Positions 1-6,614 of a DNA stretch of 27,033 nt are shown piece after piece. The DNA is from a virus, in the IMG/VR virus record IMGVR_UViG_3300031658_002733, positions 1-27,033 of that record; one strand, 5' to 3'. Every line of letters starts with the position of its first letter. The first letter of the stretch is position 1. The notes under the pieces are model-generated. The model saw only the letters and a list, made by a program, of their open reading frames with translations. It was not told the DNA's origin and ran no database searches. Position numbers and translations under genes: made by a program.

Positions 1-555
1 GCTACTACAGTATCAGTATTTGAATCAGCTCCTAGTAAGCCTGTGATACTAGAGTTATCACTAGACATGATAGATAACATGTTAATCGTTTCCCCTCCTA
101 AAGAGGATATAGCGCTAACAGAAGAGCGAAGTACACAAGCAGCTAATATACTAGATTTCAATGGTCTAGATGTGGATGCACTAGCCGAAGATTTCTTAGG
201 TGAAGATGAATTGGAGTTTACCGAGCTTGATATAAATTATCTTGACGGAAATTTCCTGGAAGACCTGCTTAATGTGCTAGATGCTCTTGCGATATCAAAA
301 CAAGAGGATGCTTTAGCAAGTACAGGCACGGTTAAGATAACAGGGACTGCGTTTGGTCAGGATAAAGACACGCAGATTACTACTTTCATTAATGGTGAAA
401 TATTATCATTACAAAGAAGTGTTGGCAATTTTGCGAGAATAGATGTAGACAAGGCAATCGGGTACACGATTATATTTACCCAAGATGGGGTAACTAGGGC
501 CGTCACTGTTAACGGTGGAGGCACTAGTACAATAACTCTAAGTCAAGGTGGCTAA
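1..555 (+). CDS. C-terminal part of an acidic protein, possibly FecR-type cyclase partner (5' partial)
   Basis: The frame is open from the first base, so the true start lies upstream; GTG at 43 and ATG at 67 are internal candidates without a convincing ribosome site. The visible part is strongly acidic (Asp/Glu/Leu-rich over roughly residues 50-100 of the visible chain). It ends in a beta-rich tail with the motifs VKITGTAFG, IIFTQDG and ITLSQGG, and has no membrane segment. The stop TAA shares its last base with the start of the next gene, so the two are probably translationally coupled. From general knowledge, CHASE2 cyclases in bacteria are often encoded beside FecR-domain proteins, whose C-terminal parts can be acidic and beta-rich. 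That is the only basis for the FecR suggestion, because the FecR domain itself would lie outside the window. It could equally be an unrelated surface or virion protein. Confidence 0.6.
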   Translation, partial: ATTVSVFESAPSKPVILELSLDMIDNMLIVSPPKEDIALTEERSTQAANILDFNGLDVDALAEDFLGEDELEFTELDINYLDGNFLEDLLNVLDALAISKQEDALASTGTVKITGTAFGQDKDTQITTFINGEILSLQRSVGNFARIDVDKAIGYTIIFTQDGVTRAVTVNGGGTSTITLSQGG

Positions 556-2315
556 TGAAAAAGTACATTCTGCTTATACTACTGGTCTTAAGCACACCAA
601 TGATATTCCAAACAACATTAACTGAAGTTCTCAAGCTAAGAACATTTGATATATTGGTTCAAACACCAAAAGCTAGTGGTAACTTTACAGTTATGAGTAT
701 TACTGAGGAAGATGTAGAACGAGAGGGTGGTTATCCCTTCCCAAGAGATAGATTAGCACAGATACATCAAAATATAATGCGTAAGGGTGCATTAGGTGTC
801 GGTTGGGTGATCTCGTTTCCACAAAGAGACAGATTTGGTGGTGATATAGAGTTCTCAAAAGAATTGTTGATGAGCCCAAGTGTTATTGCGATGTTTGAGA
901 ATGGTAGGGGTGTGTATCCCGCTCCCACCGGGACAGTAGTTAAAGGGAACGACACCGGGGGTATGTTTACTTCTGGTATTAAGTCTAATATAGAAATACT
1001 TTCATCAAGTACTCTTGAAGGAGTGGCAATTGCCCCAACTGAGATTGATAACCTAGTTAGACGCATTCCTTTATTACTCAGAACTCCTGATGGATGGGTT
1101 GCCTCGTTTGGGACGCAGGTACTAAAATCTATAACTGGAGCGAGAAGCTATATAATAACTACAAATGAAAACGGTATTCAAGAGATAGCAGTGCGGGGTT
1201 TGCCTCCTGTTAAGACCGACAGCTTAGGACGCAAATGGATCAGTTGGATTAAGACAAGCGAGACCAGTCTACAAGAAATGGATGTTGCGGGTAAGTATGT
1301 TTTTGTAGGGGTAACTGCTAATGGAGTTATGCCACAAATAGCCACACCAGTTGGACTATTGGAGCCCCATTACATTCAAGCAGCTCTTGCGGAGTCCATG
1401 TTAGTACAAAATAGCCCTTATATACCTGATTACGCTATTACAGCAGAACTAACAATACTTATAGCCTCTGTGACCCTCACATGGCTCTTATTACACATAT
1501 TAGGTATAACTTGGGGGCTTATATCCGCAGGAGCCGTCTTGTCGCTGACAAGCTGCCTAGGCGTATATATGGTACAACAAGGTTTACTAATCGACGTAAC
1601 ATGGGCAATGATTAGCCAGTTTATCACCGCAACTATTGCTTTTTATCTTAGATTTAGACAACAGTACAAACTCAGACAACAGATTAAGAAGCAGTTTGAG
1701 CATTACCTGGATCCAAGACAAGTCAAACAATTGCAAGACAATCCTGAGTTATTGGTTCTTGGAGGAGAAAAGAGATATGCTACTTTCCTATTCACGGACG
1801 TGCGCGGATTTACTAATATGTCTGAAACTCTCCCGCCTGAGCAGGTGGCATACATAATGAACAAAGCATTAACTGCGCAGCAGTATGCTGTTCAAAGTAA
1901 TGGAGGCATGGTCGATAAGTATATAGGGGATGCAATGATGGCGATATTTAATGCTCCCTTGGACCAAGAAGAGCATGAAGCCAAGGCAGTACAAACCGCT
2001 ATGGACATAGAGGATAATATGATTGTCCTCAACAAAGAGTTAAAAGAGCAGGGCTTACCAGAGATAGTTATAGGGATAGGTATTAATACTGGAGAAGCTG
2101 TGATTGGTAATATGGGCAGCGATTCAAGATTTGATTACACTGCTATTGGAGACGCTGTTAATACGGCTGCACGCTTGGAATCTGCAACTAAAGAGCACGG
2201 TGTAGATCTTCTAATAGGGGAGTCGACAATTCAGGCGGTAGAGTCCGCGTCTACGTATATTGGGAGCATAAAAGTTAAAGGTAAGCAGAAGAAATTAAAG
2301 GTTTACACTATCTAA
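555..2315 (+). CDS. CHASE2-domain class III adenylate cyclase, membrane bound
   Basis: This receptor-type enzyme should convert ATP to cAMP on the cytoplasmic side of the inner membrane in response to a periplasmic signal. Residues 4-20 form a membrane anchor. A CHASE2 sensor with the usual LKLRTFD start follows to about residue 288, then three membrane helices near 296-317, 320-340 and 347-365. A linker with HYLDPRQV leads into the cyclase domain (about 405-586). Key residues are present: metal-binding D415 (LFTD) and D459 (YIGD), the purine-selecting pair K455 and T529, and transition-state N536 and R540. The Lys/Thr pair fits adenylate rather than guanylate cyclase. Length is slightly below the usual CHASE2-cyclase. 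The start is fixed by AAGGTGG at 543-549 and a one-base overlap with the upstream stop. It is followed 48 bases later by phage-type genes in the same direction, which is unusual. Substrate is inferred from sequence only. Confidence 0.93.
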   Translation: MKKYILLILLVLSTPMIFQTTLTEVLKLRTFDILVQTPKASGNFTVMSITEEDVEREGGYPFPRDRLAQIHQNIMRKGALGVGWVISFPQRDRFGGDIEFSKELLMSPSVIAMFENGRGVYPAPTGTVVKGNDTGGMFTSGIKSNIEILSSSTLEGVAIAPTEIDNLVRRIPLLLRTPDGWVASFGTQVLKSITGARSYIITTNENGIQEIAVRGLPPVKTDSLGRKWISWIKTSETSLQEMDVAGKYVFVGVTANGVMPQIATPVGLLEPHYIQAALAESMLVQNSPYIPDYAITAELTILIASVTLTWLLLHILGITWGLISAGAVLSLTSCLGVYMVQQGLLIDVTWAMISQFITATIAFYLRFRQQYKLRQQIKKQFEHYLDPRQVKQLQDNPELLVLGGEKRYATFLFTDVRGFTNMSETLPPEQVAYIMNKALTAQQYAVQSNGGMVDKYIGDAMMAIFNAPLDQEEHEAKAVQTAMDIEDNMIVLNKELKEQGLPEIVIGIGINTGEAVIGNMGSDSRFDYTAIGDAVNTAARLESATKEHGVDLLIGESTIQAVESASTYIGSIKVKGKQKKLKVYTI

Positions 2316-2331
2316 ATAAAAAAGGTATACT
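2302..2331 (+). promoter_or_regulatory. Candidate sigma70 promoter
   Basis: TTTACA (2302-2307) and TATACT (2326-2331) are separated by 18 bases; each box differs from consensus at one position. The -35 box lies inside the last codons of the cyclase, and the first downstream start is at 2364. It would let the DUF6356-to-dNTPase genes be expressed independently of the cyclase. Confidence 0.45.
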
Positions 2332-2363
2332 AGAAAAAAATTAAATTCAGCTTAGGACCTAGC

Positions 2364-2567
2364 ATGAGACTATCATTTACAGAACACCCAAAAGAACTTG
2401 GTGAGACATATTTTCAACATCTTTTATTTGCCCTAATATTTTGCAGTAAAGTCACGCTTGCACTAGCAGCATGCTTGATACACGCAATACTGCCATTCCT
2501 GCTTAAACATACTGGTGGAGATATGATTAATAAGTTATCTGAAACCATAGTACAGAGGAGACCATAA
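2364..2567 (+). CDS. DUF6356-family small membrane protein
   Basis: The 67-residue product has the signature of DUF6356: an N-terminal FTEHP followed by GETYFQH, then a hydrophobic stretch at about residues 22-48 and a short polar C-terminus. The family is found in alphaproteobacteria and in many marine phage genomes, and its function is not known. One or two short membrane passes are likely. TTAGGAC about 10 bases upstream of the ATG serves as ribosome site. The stop abuts the next ATG without a gap. Small size, a central hydrophobic hairpin and a place a little upstream of the endolysin make a holin-like role possible, but nothing in the sequence proves it. Confidence 0.8.
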   Translation: MRLSFTEHPKELGETYFQHLLFALIFCSKVTLALAACLIHAILPFLLKHTGGDMINKLSETIVQRRP

Positions 2568-2660
2568 ATGCCAAAAGGACCAGGAACATATGGGACCAAA
2601 AAAGGTCGCCCACCTAAGAAACCTGCACCCATTAAAAAAGGCACGAAAAAGAGTTATTGA
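2568..2660 (+). CDS. 30-residue basic Lys/Gly/Pro-rich phage peptide
   Basis: A short open frame starts directly after the DUF6356 stop and has a strong GAGGAG ribosome site at 2555-2560, within the upstream gene. The peptide begins MPKGPGTYGTKKGRPPKK, contains 11 lysines and one arginine with no acidic residue, and should be unstructured and nucleic-acid or membrane binding. Very similar small proteins (MPKG-GTYG-K-GRPPKK pattern) recur in tailed phages from memory, usually unannotated because of their size. Function is unknown. The tight coupling to the DUF6356 gene suggests they are used together. Confidence 0.72.
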   Translation: MPKGPGTYGTKKGRPPKKPAPIKKGTKKSY

Positions 2661-2661
2661 A

Positions 2662-2690
2662 TAAAATAAATTACTAGTTTTTTTATTTTA
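2662..2690 (+). terminator. AT-only hairpin, weak terminator candidate
   Basis: A perfect 9-base inverted repeat (2662-2670 with 2682-2690) encloses an 11-base loop just past the small basic gene. The stem has no G-C pair, so it would be weak. It may only reflect local base composition, and the T-run lies within the stem and loop rather than after it. Confidence 0.22.
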
Positions 2691-2725
2691 AGTAGTAAGA
2701 GGTTGATTTATCTAAATAAATATGT

Positions 2726-3925
2726 ATGGTTACTCAACTATCAATAACTAGGAGACTGATCTTGCTAGATCCGAAGTTAAGTAAGTATGCCACAAATAGA
2801 CAGTGGGAAATATTAGAAGCAGTTGAAAAAGAGGGGTCTGGGGTTAAAGCTGCTAAAGCACTAGGGATATCCCCGCCCGCAATTTCTATCACGAGAAAAG
2901 CTGTTTTATACAAAGCAGCACAGAATGGGTATAGCCCTAAAGAGGACTTAAATTACCCGGTTCCTCCGGGACAGCGCGTTAAAGGAATTTCCTCCTTAAT
3001 TAACAAAGAGACTGGTGAAACCACAAGACAGTGGGTCAAAACCGAAGCTGATAAAGAACAACAAGAGATTATATTCCGCGCCGCTATAGAGGCTATGTGC
3101 TCGGACCTTCCTAAAGCCAAACTAGTAAAACAACCTGAGAGTACAAACTCTGAGCTATTAGTAGTTCTACCTGTTGGTGACCACCATTTTGGTATGCTTG
3201 CCTGGGGAGAGGAAACTCTCGGCAAGGACTATAATATTAAAATAGCAGAGAATCTTTTATGTGGCGCTATGGATTATCTTATAGATGTATCCCCACAAGC
3301 GGACGAAGCAGCCATTCTAATCCTAGGAGACTTTCTTCATTATGATGGTATGGTTCCAGTCACTCCAGGCTCAGGGCATATGTTGGATGCAGATACGCGC
3401 TTTCAACATGTAGTCCGAACAGCCTTACGGTCCATTAGATTTTTGGTTAATAGCGCCCTCTCAAAATATGGGCATGTCCGCCTTATTCTAGAAGTAGGAA
3501 ATCATGACCAAAGTATGATGCCTGCCTTCACTGAAATGTTCTATATGCACTATGATGATGAGCCAAGAATAACAGTGGATCGTAGTCCTCATAACTGTCA
3601 TGCGTTTACGTTTGGTAAAAATCTTATCGCTACTCATCATGGGGACAAGATTAAAACCGATCGGCTTCCTTTAATTATAGCTACCGATTATGCTGAAATG
3701 TGGGGAACAACAGAGCACAGAGTGGTCCACACTGGCCACGTACATCATGATCATTTAAAAGAACATCCTGGGTTAATGACCGAATCTCATGGCATTCTAG
3801 CACCTAAAGATGCATATGCTAGTAAAGGTGGGTGGCGAGCCAGACAATCTATGAAGTCAATTACCTACCATAAAGAATATGGTGAAGTAGGAAGACAAAT
3901 GTTTACTCCAAATATGTTGAAATAA
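2726..3925 (+). CDS. Metallophosphoesterase with N-terminal helix-turn-helix
   Basis: This is a calcineurin-like phosphoesterase with a complete two-metal site: G-D152-H-H154, G-D202, G-N259-H260-D261, H304-H305-G-D307 and G-H338-V-H340. Residues about 24-60 (NRQWEILEAV to SPPAISITRK) form a helix-turn-helix. The fusion of a DNA-binding helix-turn-helix with this fold is common in tailed phages near the terminase genes. A nuclease role on DNA is the usual guess, but the fold also includes phosphodiesterases and protein phosphatases. An in-frame stop at 2717 limits the start; ATG 2726 has no good ribosome site, so a start slightly downstream is possible. The next gene begins 2 bases after its stop. 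Substrate is unknown. Confidence 0.88.
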   Translation: MVTQLSITRRLILLDPKLSKYATNRQWEILEAVEKEGSGVKAAKALGISPPAISITRKAVLYKAAQNGYSPKEDLNYPVPPGQRVKGISSLINKETGETTRQWVKTEADKEQQEIIFRAAIEAMCSDLPKAKLVKQPESTNSELLVVLPVGDHHFGMLAWGEETLGKDYNIKIAENLLCGAMDYLIDVSPQADEAAILILGDFLHYDGMVPVTPGSGHMLDADTRFQHVVRTALRSIRFLVNSALSKYGHVRLILEVGNHDQSMMPAFTEMFYMHYDDEPRITVDRSPHNCHAFTFGKNLIATHHGDKIKTDRLPLIIATDYAEMWGTTEHRVVHTGHVHHDHLKEHPGLMTESHGILAPKDAYASKGGWRARQSMKSITYHKEYGEVGRQMFTPNMLK

Positions 3926-3927
3926 CT

Positions 3928-4242
3928 ATGAGCGAATTTAAAAAGCATGATGAGGGGAAAGCACAATTAAGCTTTCTCCCACTAGGACCCCTATCTAAAA
4001 TAGCTGAGGTGCTGGAGTTTGGTGCAAAAAAATATAGTCGGAGTAATTGGCGTAAAGGGTGTAACCATAATAGGTATATGGATGCGGCTTTGCGGCATTT
4101 ATTGTCCCATAATGAAGGTGAAGACTTAGATCCAGAAAGCGGATTAACACATCTGGCACACGCCGGTTGTTGTATTCTATTTCTTATCGAGCTCCAAAAG
4201 ACCCATCCAGAACTCGATTATAGAGAAAATAGCCTTGAATAG
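3928..4242 (+). CDS. dATP/dGTP diphosphohydrolase-like protein (DUF5664)
   Basis: The 104-residue, all-helical product matches the phage dATP/dGTP diphosphohydrolase N-terminal family: FGAKKY then NWRKG near residues 31-44, RYMDAALRHLLSH near 48-61, and GEDLDPESGLTHLAHA near 63-78. The acidic cluster (E62, E64, D65, D67, E69) is of the type that binds Mg and nucleotide pyrophosphate in related all-alpha NTP pyrophosphohydrolases. It may hydrolyse deoxypurine triphosphates and bias the nucleotide pool; some relatives are linked to phages that replace adenine with diaminopurine. No other gene of that pathway is in the window. It has no clear ribosome site and begins 2 bases after the metallophosphoesterase stop, so coupling is likely. 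Confidence 0.8.
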   Translation: MSEFKKHDEGKAQLSFLPLGPLSKIAEVLEFGAKKYSRSNWRKGCNHNRYMDAALRHLLSHNEGEDLDPESGLTHLAHAGCCILFLIELQKTHPELDYRENSLE

Positions 4243-4263
4243 TTAGGCACATCACTATATGAT
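4235..4263 (+). promoter_or_regulatory. Candidate sigma70 promoter before the endolysin
   Basis: TTGAAT (4235-4240) and TATGAT (4258-4263) are 17 bases apart, matching consensus at four and five positions. The -35 box overlaps the end of the preceding gene. The 62-base gap before the endolysin is one of the longest in the window and is very AT-rich, consistent with a transcription start here. Confidence 0.42.
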
Positions 4264-4304
4264 CCATAATGTAAATATATATAGATCACTTTAGGGAGTT
4301 AGTA

Positions 4305-4724
4305 ATGGCTAAATTTGGAAAAAGTTCCGTGCGCAGACTTGATACTTGTGCTCAGCCTTTACAGGCTTTAATGCGTCGTGTTGTAATTCAAAGAGACTGC
4401 TCTATCACCTGTGGTGAAAGAGGACAAGAAGATCAAGATGCTGCATTCAATGCTAAGCCTCAGTTATCAAAAGTAAAATACCCGGGCAGCAAACATAACT
4501 CTTCTCCTTCTATGGCAGTGGATGTTGTACCTTGGCCTGAAAAATGGGGCAGTACCTCTGCGTTCAAAGAGCTTGCTAAAATAGTGCAAGAAGAGTGGGC
4601 GTATATGTCTGATGAAGAAAAAGATGGTTATACCCTACGTTGGGGCGGTGATTGGGATGGTGATGGGGACACAGATGATCAAACATTTGTGGACATGCCT
4701 CATTGGGAACTTATAAGAAAATAA
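4305..4724 (+). CDS. Endolysin, M15 L-Ala-D-Glu-type peptidase
   Basis: This zinc peptidase should cut the peptide stem of peptidoglycan at lysis. The zinc-site motifs of the M15 VanY/CwlK group are present: S62-K-H64, A71-V-D73 and P132-H133-W-E135. No transmembrane or export signal is seen, so it would need a holin to cross the inner membrane. Before the last motif lies an acidic loop (about 116-125, D-W-D-G-D-G-D-T-D-D) that resembles an EF-hand calcium loop and occupies the place of the calcium-regulated loop known in the phage T5 endolysin. GGGAG about 10 bases upstream sets the start. It opens a short cluster with three small tail-type genes. Confidence 0.93.
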   Translation: MAKFGKSSVRRLDTCAQPLQALMRRVVIQRDCSITCGERGQEDQDAAFNAKPQLSKVKYPGSKHNSSPSMAVDVVPWPEKWGSTSAFKELAKIVQEEWAYMSDEEKDGYTLRWGGDWDGDGDTDDQTFVDMPHWELIRK

Positions 4725-4736
4725 ACGGGAAACCCT

Positions 4737-5129
4737 ATGTCGAATTTATCAAACTACGCAGAGAAGTTAGTCCTGGACTGGTTAGTAACCACAGGAAGTG
4801 TGGTACGCCCTACTGCGTGGTTTCTAGCCCTATTCACAAGCACTACAGATGATGCAGGTGGTGGAACGGAATTATCAGGAAATGGTTATGCGCGAGAAGC
4901 TGTTATTTGTGCAGCAGCCGCCACCCCCAGTGGAGGCACACAAAATACAAATGGTATTGTATTTACTGCCGTCGGCGGCTCATGGGGAACTGTGAGCCAT
5001 ATAGCAATTTATGATGCTGTCAGTGGAGGAAACTCTTTATGGCACGGGCCATTGGTCACTCCTCAAGTAATTGTAGATGGTCACTCTTTGGTCTTCACAG
5101 ATGAAGATTTAGATTTTATTTTAGCATAG
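4737..5129 (+). CDS. Small phage tail fibre-like protein
   Basis: The 130-residue product follows the pattern of a small phage family annotated as tail fibre or minor tail protein: MSNLSNYAEKLVLDWL at the N-terminus, PTAWFLALFTS, GGGTELSGNGYAREAV, then WGTVSHIAIYD and a beta-rich C-terminus. These proteins are beta-sandwich virion parts. It lies 12 bases after the endolysin and 11 before the next gene. Its ribosome site (CGGGAAA) is modest. The exact place in the virion is unknown. Confidence 0.7.
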   Translation: MSNLSNYAEKLVLDWLVTTGSVVRPTAWFLALFTSTTDDAGGGTELSGNGYAREAVICAAAATPSGGTQNTNGIVFTAVGGSWGTVSHIAIYDAVSGGNSLWHGPLVTPQVIVDGHSLVFTDEDLDFILA

Positions 5130-5140
5130 AGAGGTAACAC

Positions 5141-5446
5141 ATGCCCGGTGAACGCGTAACAGAAGACTCCCAGTTAAGAGTAGGCCAAGCAGGGATAATC
5201 CGTGTATCGCAAACATTTAATAGAGGTGTTGCGAATTTAGTTGGAACAGGAACACTTGCCGCGGTCAGCACACAGATCCTGATCATAAAGGATTATCTCT
5301 CGCTAGCCTCATTCTCTCTAGATGCCACTACGGTATCTGATAATCTAGTTTATCCAGTGACTCCTGGTGCAGAATCAACTATTGTGATAGAAGCAACAAA
5401 CAGAAACATAGGTATACCGGCAGCTATCCGGGTATTCTCTGTATAG
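5141..5446 (+). CDS. Unrecognised small beta-rich protein, probable virion component
   Basis: I do not recognise this 101-residue protein. It has no membrane segment and few charged residues in its C-terminal two thirds, with alternating hydrophobic/Ser/Thr stretches that suggest beta strands (for example STIVIEATN and AAIRVFSV). GAGAGGT is a good ribosome site. The gene sits between two small proteins that look like virion parts and shares their size and spacing, so a structural role such as fibre attachment is likely but unproven. Confidence 0.6.
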   Translation: MPGERVTEDSQLRVGQAGIIRVSQTFNRGVANLVGTGTLAAVSTQILIIKDYLSLASFSLDATTVSDNLVYPVTPGAESTIVIEATNRNIGIPAAIRVFSV

Positions 5447-5454
5447 GAAGTAAG

Positions 5455-5775
5455 ATGAAAAAAGTATGGAAAGAGCCCTTAGATCATAAAGGCAACTCGA
5501 CTTACAGTATAAACTTTGGTGATGAGATGACAGCACTAGGGCATACGCTGAGTAATGTGGTTTGTACATTAAGTACAGTTGCCACCGCAGCAGGCTTAAG
5601 TAAAGCGTCAGAGCAGATCTCCGGCAATATTTACAAAGTGAAATTTAGTATTCCGCTTGTTTCTAAACAAGTGTTTACAGAAAAAGGCAAGCCTCTAGAT
5701 ATGGAGATAGTATACACTTCTTCAGGTGGAGAAGTAGATAGCTTTACTGCTGTAGTGCATATAAAAGATAAATAA
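5455..5775 (+). CDS. Small virion protein resembling phage fibre-tail adaptor family
   Basis: The 106-residue product has the layout of small Ig-like phage adaptor proteins: an N-terminal K-x-P-x-D region followed by a Y-x-I-N-F strand, a central hydrophobic strand pair, and a closing segment with EIVYTSSGGEVDS. The match is by pattern only and weak. GGAAG is the ribosome site, and the ATG follows the previous stop by 8 bases. It ends the three-gene set after the endolysin, and a 62-base AT-rich gap follows. An alternative is an unrelated small beta-sandwich protein. Confidence 0.55.
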   Translation: MKKVWKEPLDHKGNSTYSINFGDEMTALGHTLSNVVCTLSTVATAAGLSKASEQISGNIYKVKFSIPLVSKQVFTEKGKPLDMEIVYTSSGGEVDSFTAVVHIKDK

Positions 5776-5837
5776 ACTTTCTTTTTTACTATATATAGGC
5801 TATACGATAAACTTCACAGCGAACAAATGAGGTTGCA

Positions 5838-6614
5838 ATGGCTGGCTTACTTACTCAAGAACAATTCGTCCGGGTCCTACCCAAGAAACTACATACACAG
5901 ATTAGTTCTGAACTTGTAGATCAAATTAATACCACTATATCAGATCCCATATTAATGGAGGCTTATAGGGACAACCTATTAAGCTACACTAATGTGATGA
6001 CTGATGGTAAGTTTAAGATGCACAGTTATCTTGATGCAGTCAGGTATGTGAGCTGTAAGTTGTTTGGCTCCTCTAATATAGAAGCGTATACAAAAACCTT
6101 TCCCGACCGTTATCAAAGATTTATTACTAATAACACTAGTCAAAAAGATATTGCTAGCTATGTAACAGCGTATAATAAGACTAAGCTTGTTAACCTTATT
6201 TTTGAACAAACACTTATACCTACTCACATCTTAAATGCCGATTTGTATCAAAGTGCCTTGAATACACAAGCTGAACTTATGCTTTCGGCCTCTAGTGAAA
6301 AAGTTCGCACAGATGCTGCTAATAGTTTGCTTACACATTTAAGAATGCCGGACACAAATAAGATTGAGTTAGATATAACTGTTAAAGAGGACTCGGCTAT
6401 TGCTGATTTACGAGCGTCTACAATGAAATTAGTAGGGGCCCAAAAAGCGGCCATATCCTCTGGTGCAGCTAGTGCCAGACAAATTGCTCACAGCAAACTA
6501 GAGATTGCAGAAGAAGTGATTGAAGGGGAGGCTATGGAAATAGTAAGCGGACCACCAGTAACAAAGAAGGAAGAAGAAGACTTTGAGTTATTTGGAGGGT
6601 TTAGTAATGCTTAG
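5838..6614 (+). CDS. Candidate terminase small subunit or packaging accessory protein
   Basis: The 258-residue, mostly helical protein ends eight bases into the next gene, the large terminase, so the two are translationally linked. Small terminase subunits normally occupy this place and are helical DNA-binding oligomers with an acidic C-terminal tail. This one has a Lys/Glu-rich tail (KKEEEDFELFGG) that could contact TerL. I see no clear helix-turn-helix, so the assignment rests on position and composition. GAGGT is the ribosome site. The central segment around residues 140-220 is rich in Ala, Glu and Lys and may form a coiled coil. Confidence 0.5.
   Translation: MAGLLTQEQFVRVLPKKLHTQISSELVDQINTTISDPILMEAYRDNLLSYTNVMTDGKFKMHSYLDAVRYVSCKLFGSSNIEAYTKTFPDRYQRFITNNTSQKDIASYVTAYNKTKLVNLIFEQTLIPTHILNADLYQSALNTQAELMLSASSEKVRTDAANSLLTHLRMPDTNKIELDITVKEDSAIADLRASTMKLVGAQKAAISSGAASARQIAHSKLEIAEEVIEGEAMEIVSGPPVTKKEEEDFELFGGFSNA
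6594..6599 (+). promoter_or_regulatory. Ribosome binding site deciding the TerL start
   Basis: GGAGGG ends 7 bases before ATG 6607. The longer frame from TTG 6583 would place this site inside the gene and lacks its own ribosome site, so ATG 6607 is preferred. Confidence 0.7.

Noticed and set aside
5776-5837. Promoter in the AT-rich gap before the small terminase candidate
   Set aside because: TATACG at 5801 lacks a convincing -35 partner at normal spacing, so I do not call it.
6583-6606. Upstream TTG start for TerL
   Set aside because: ATG 6607 has GGAGGG at ideal spacing, and the extra eight codons would lie over that site.
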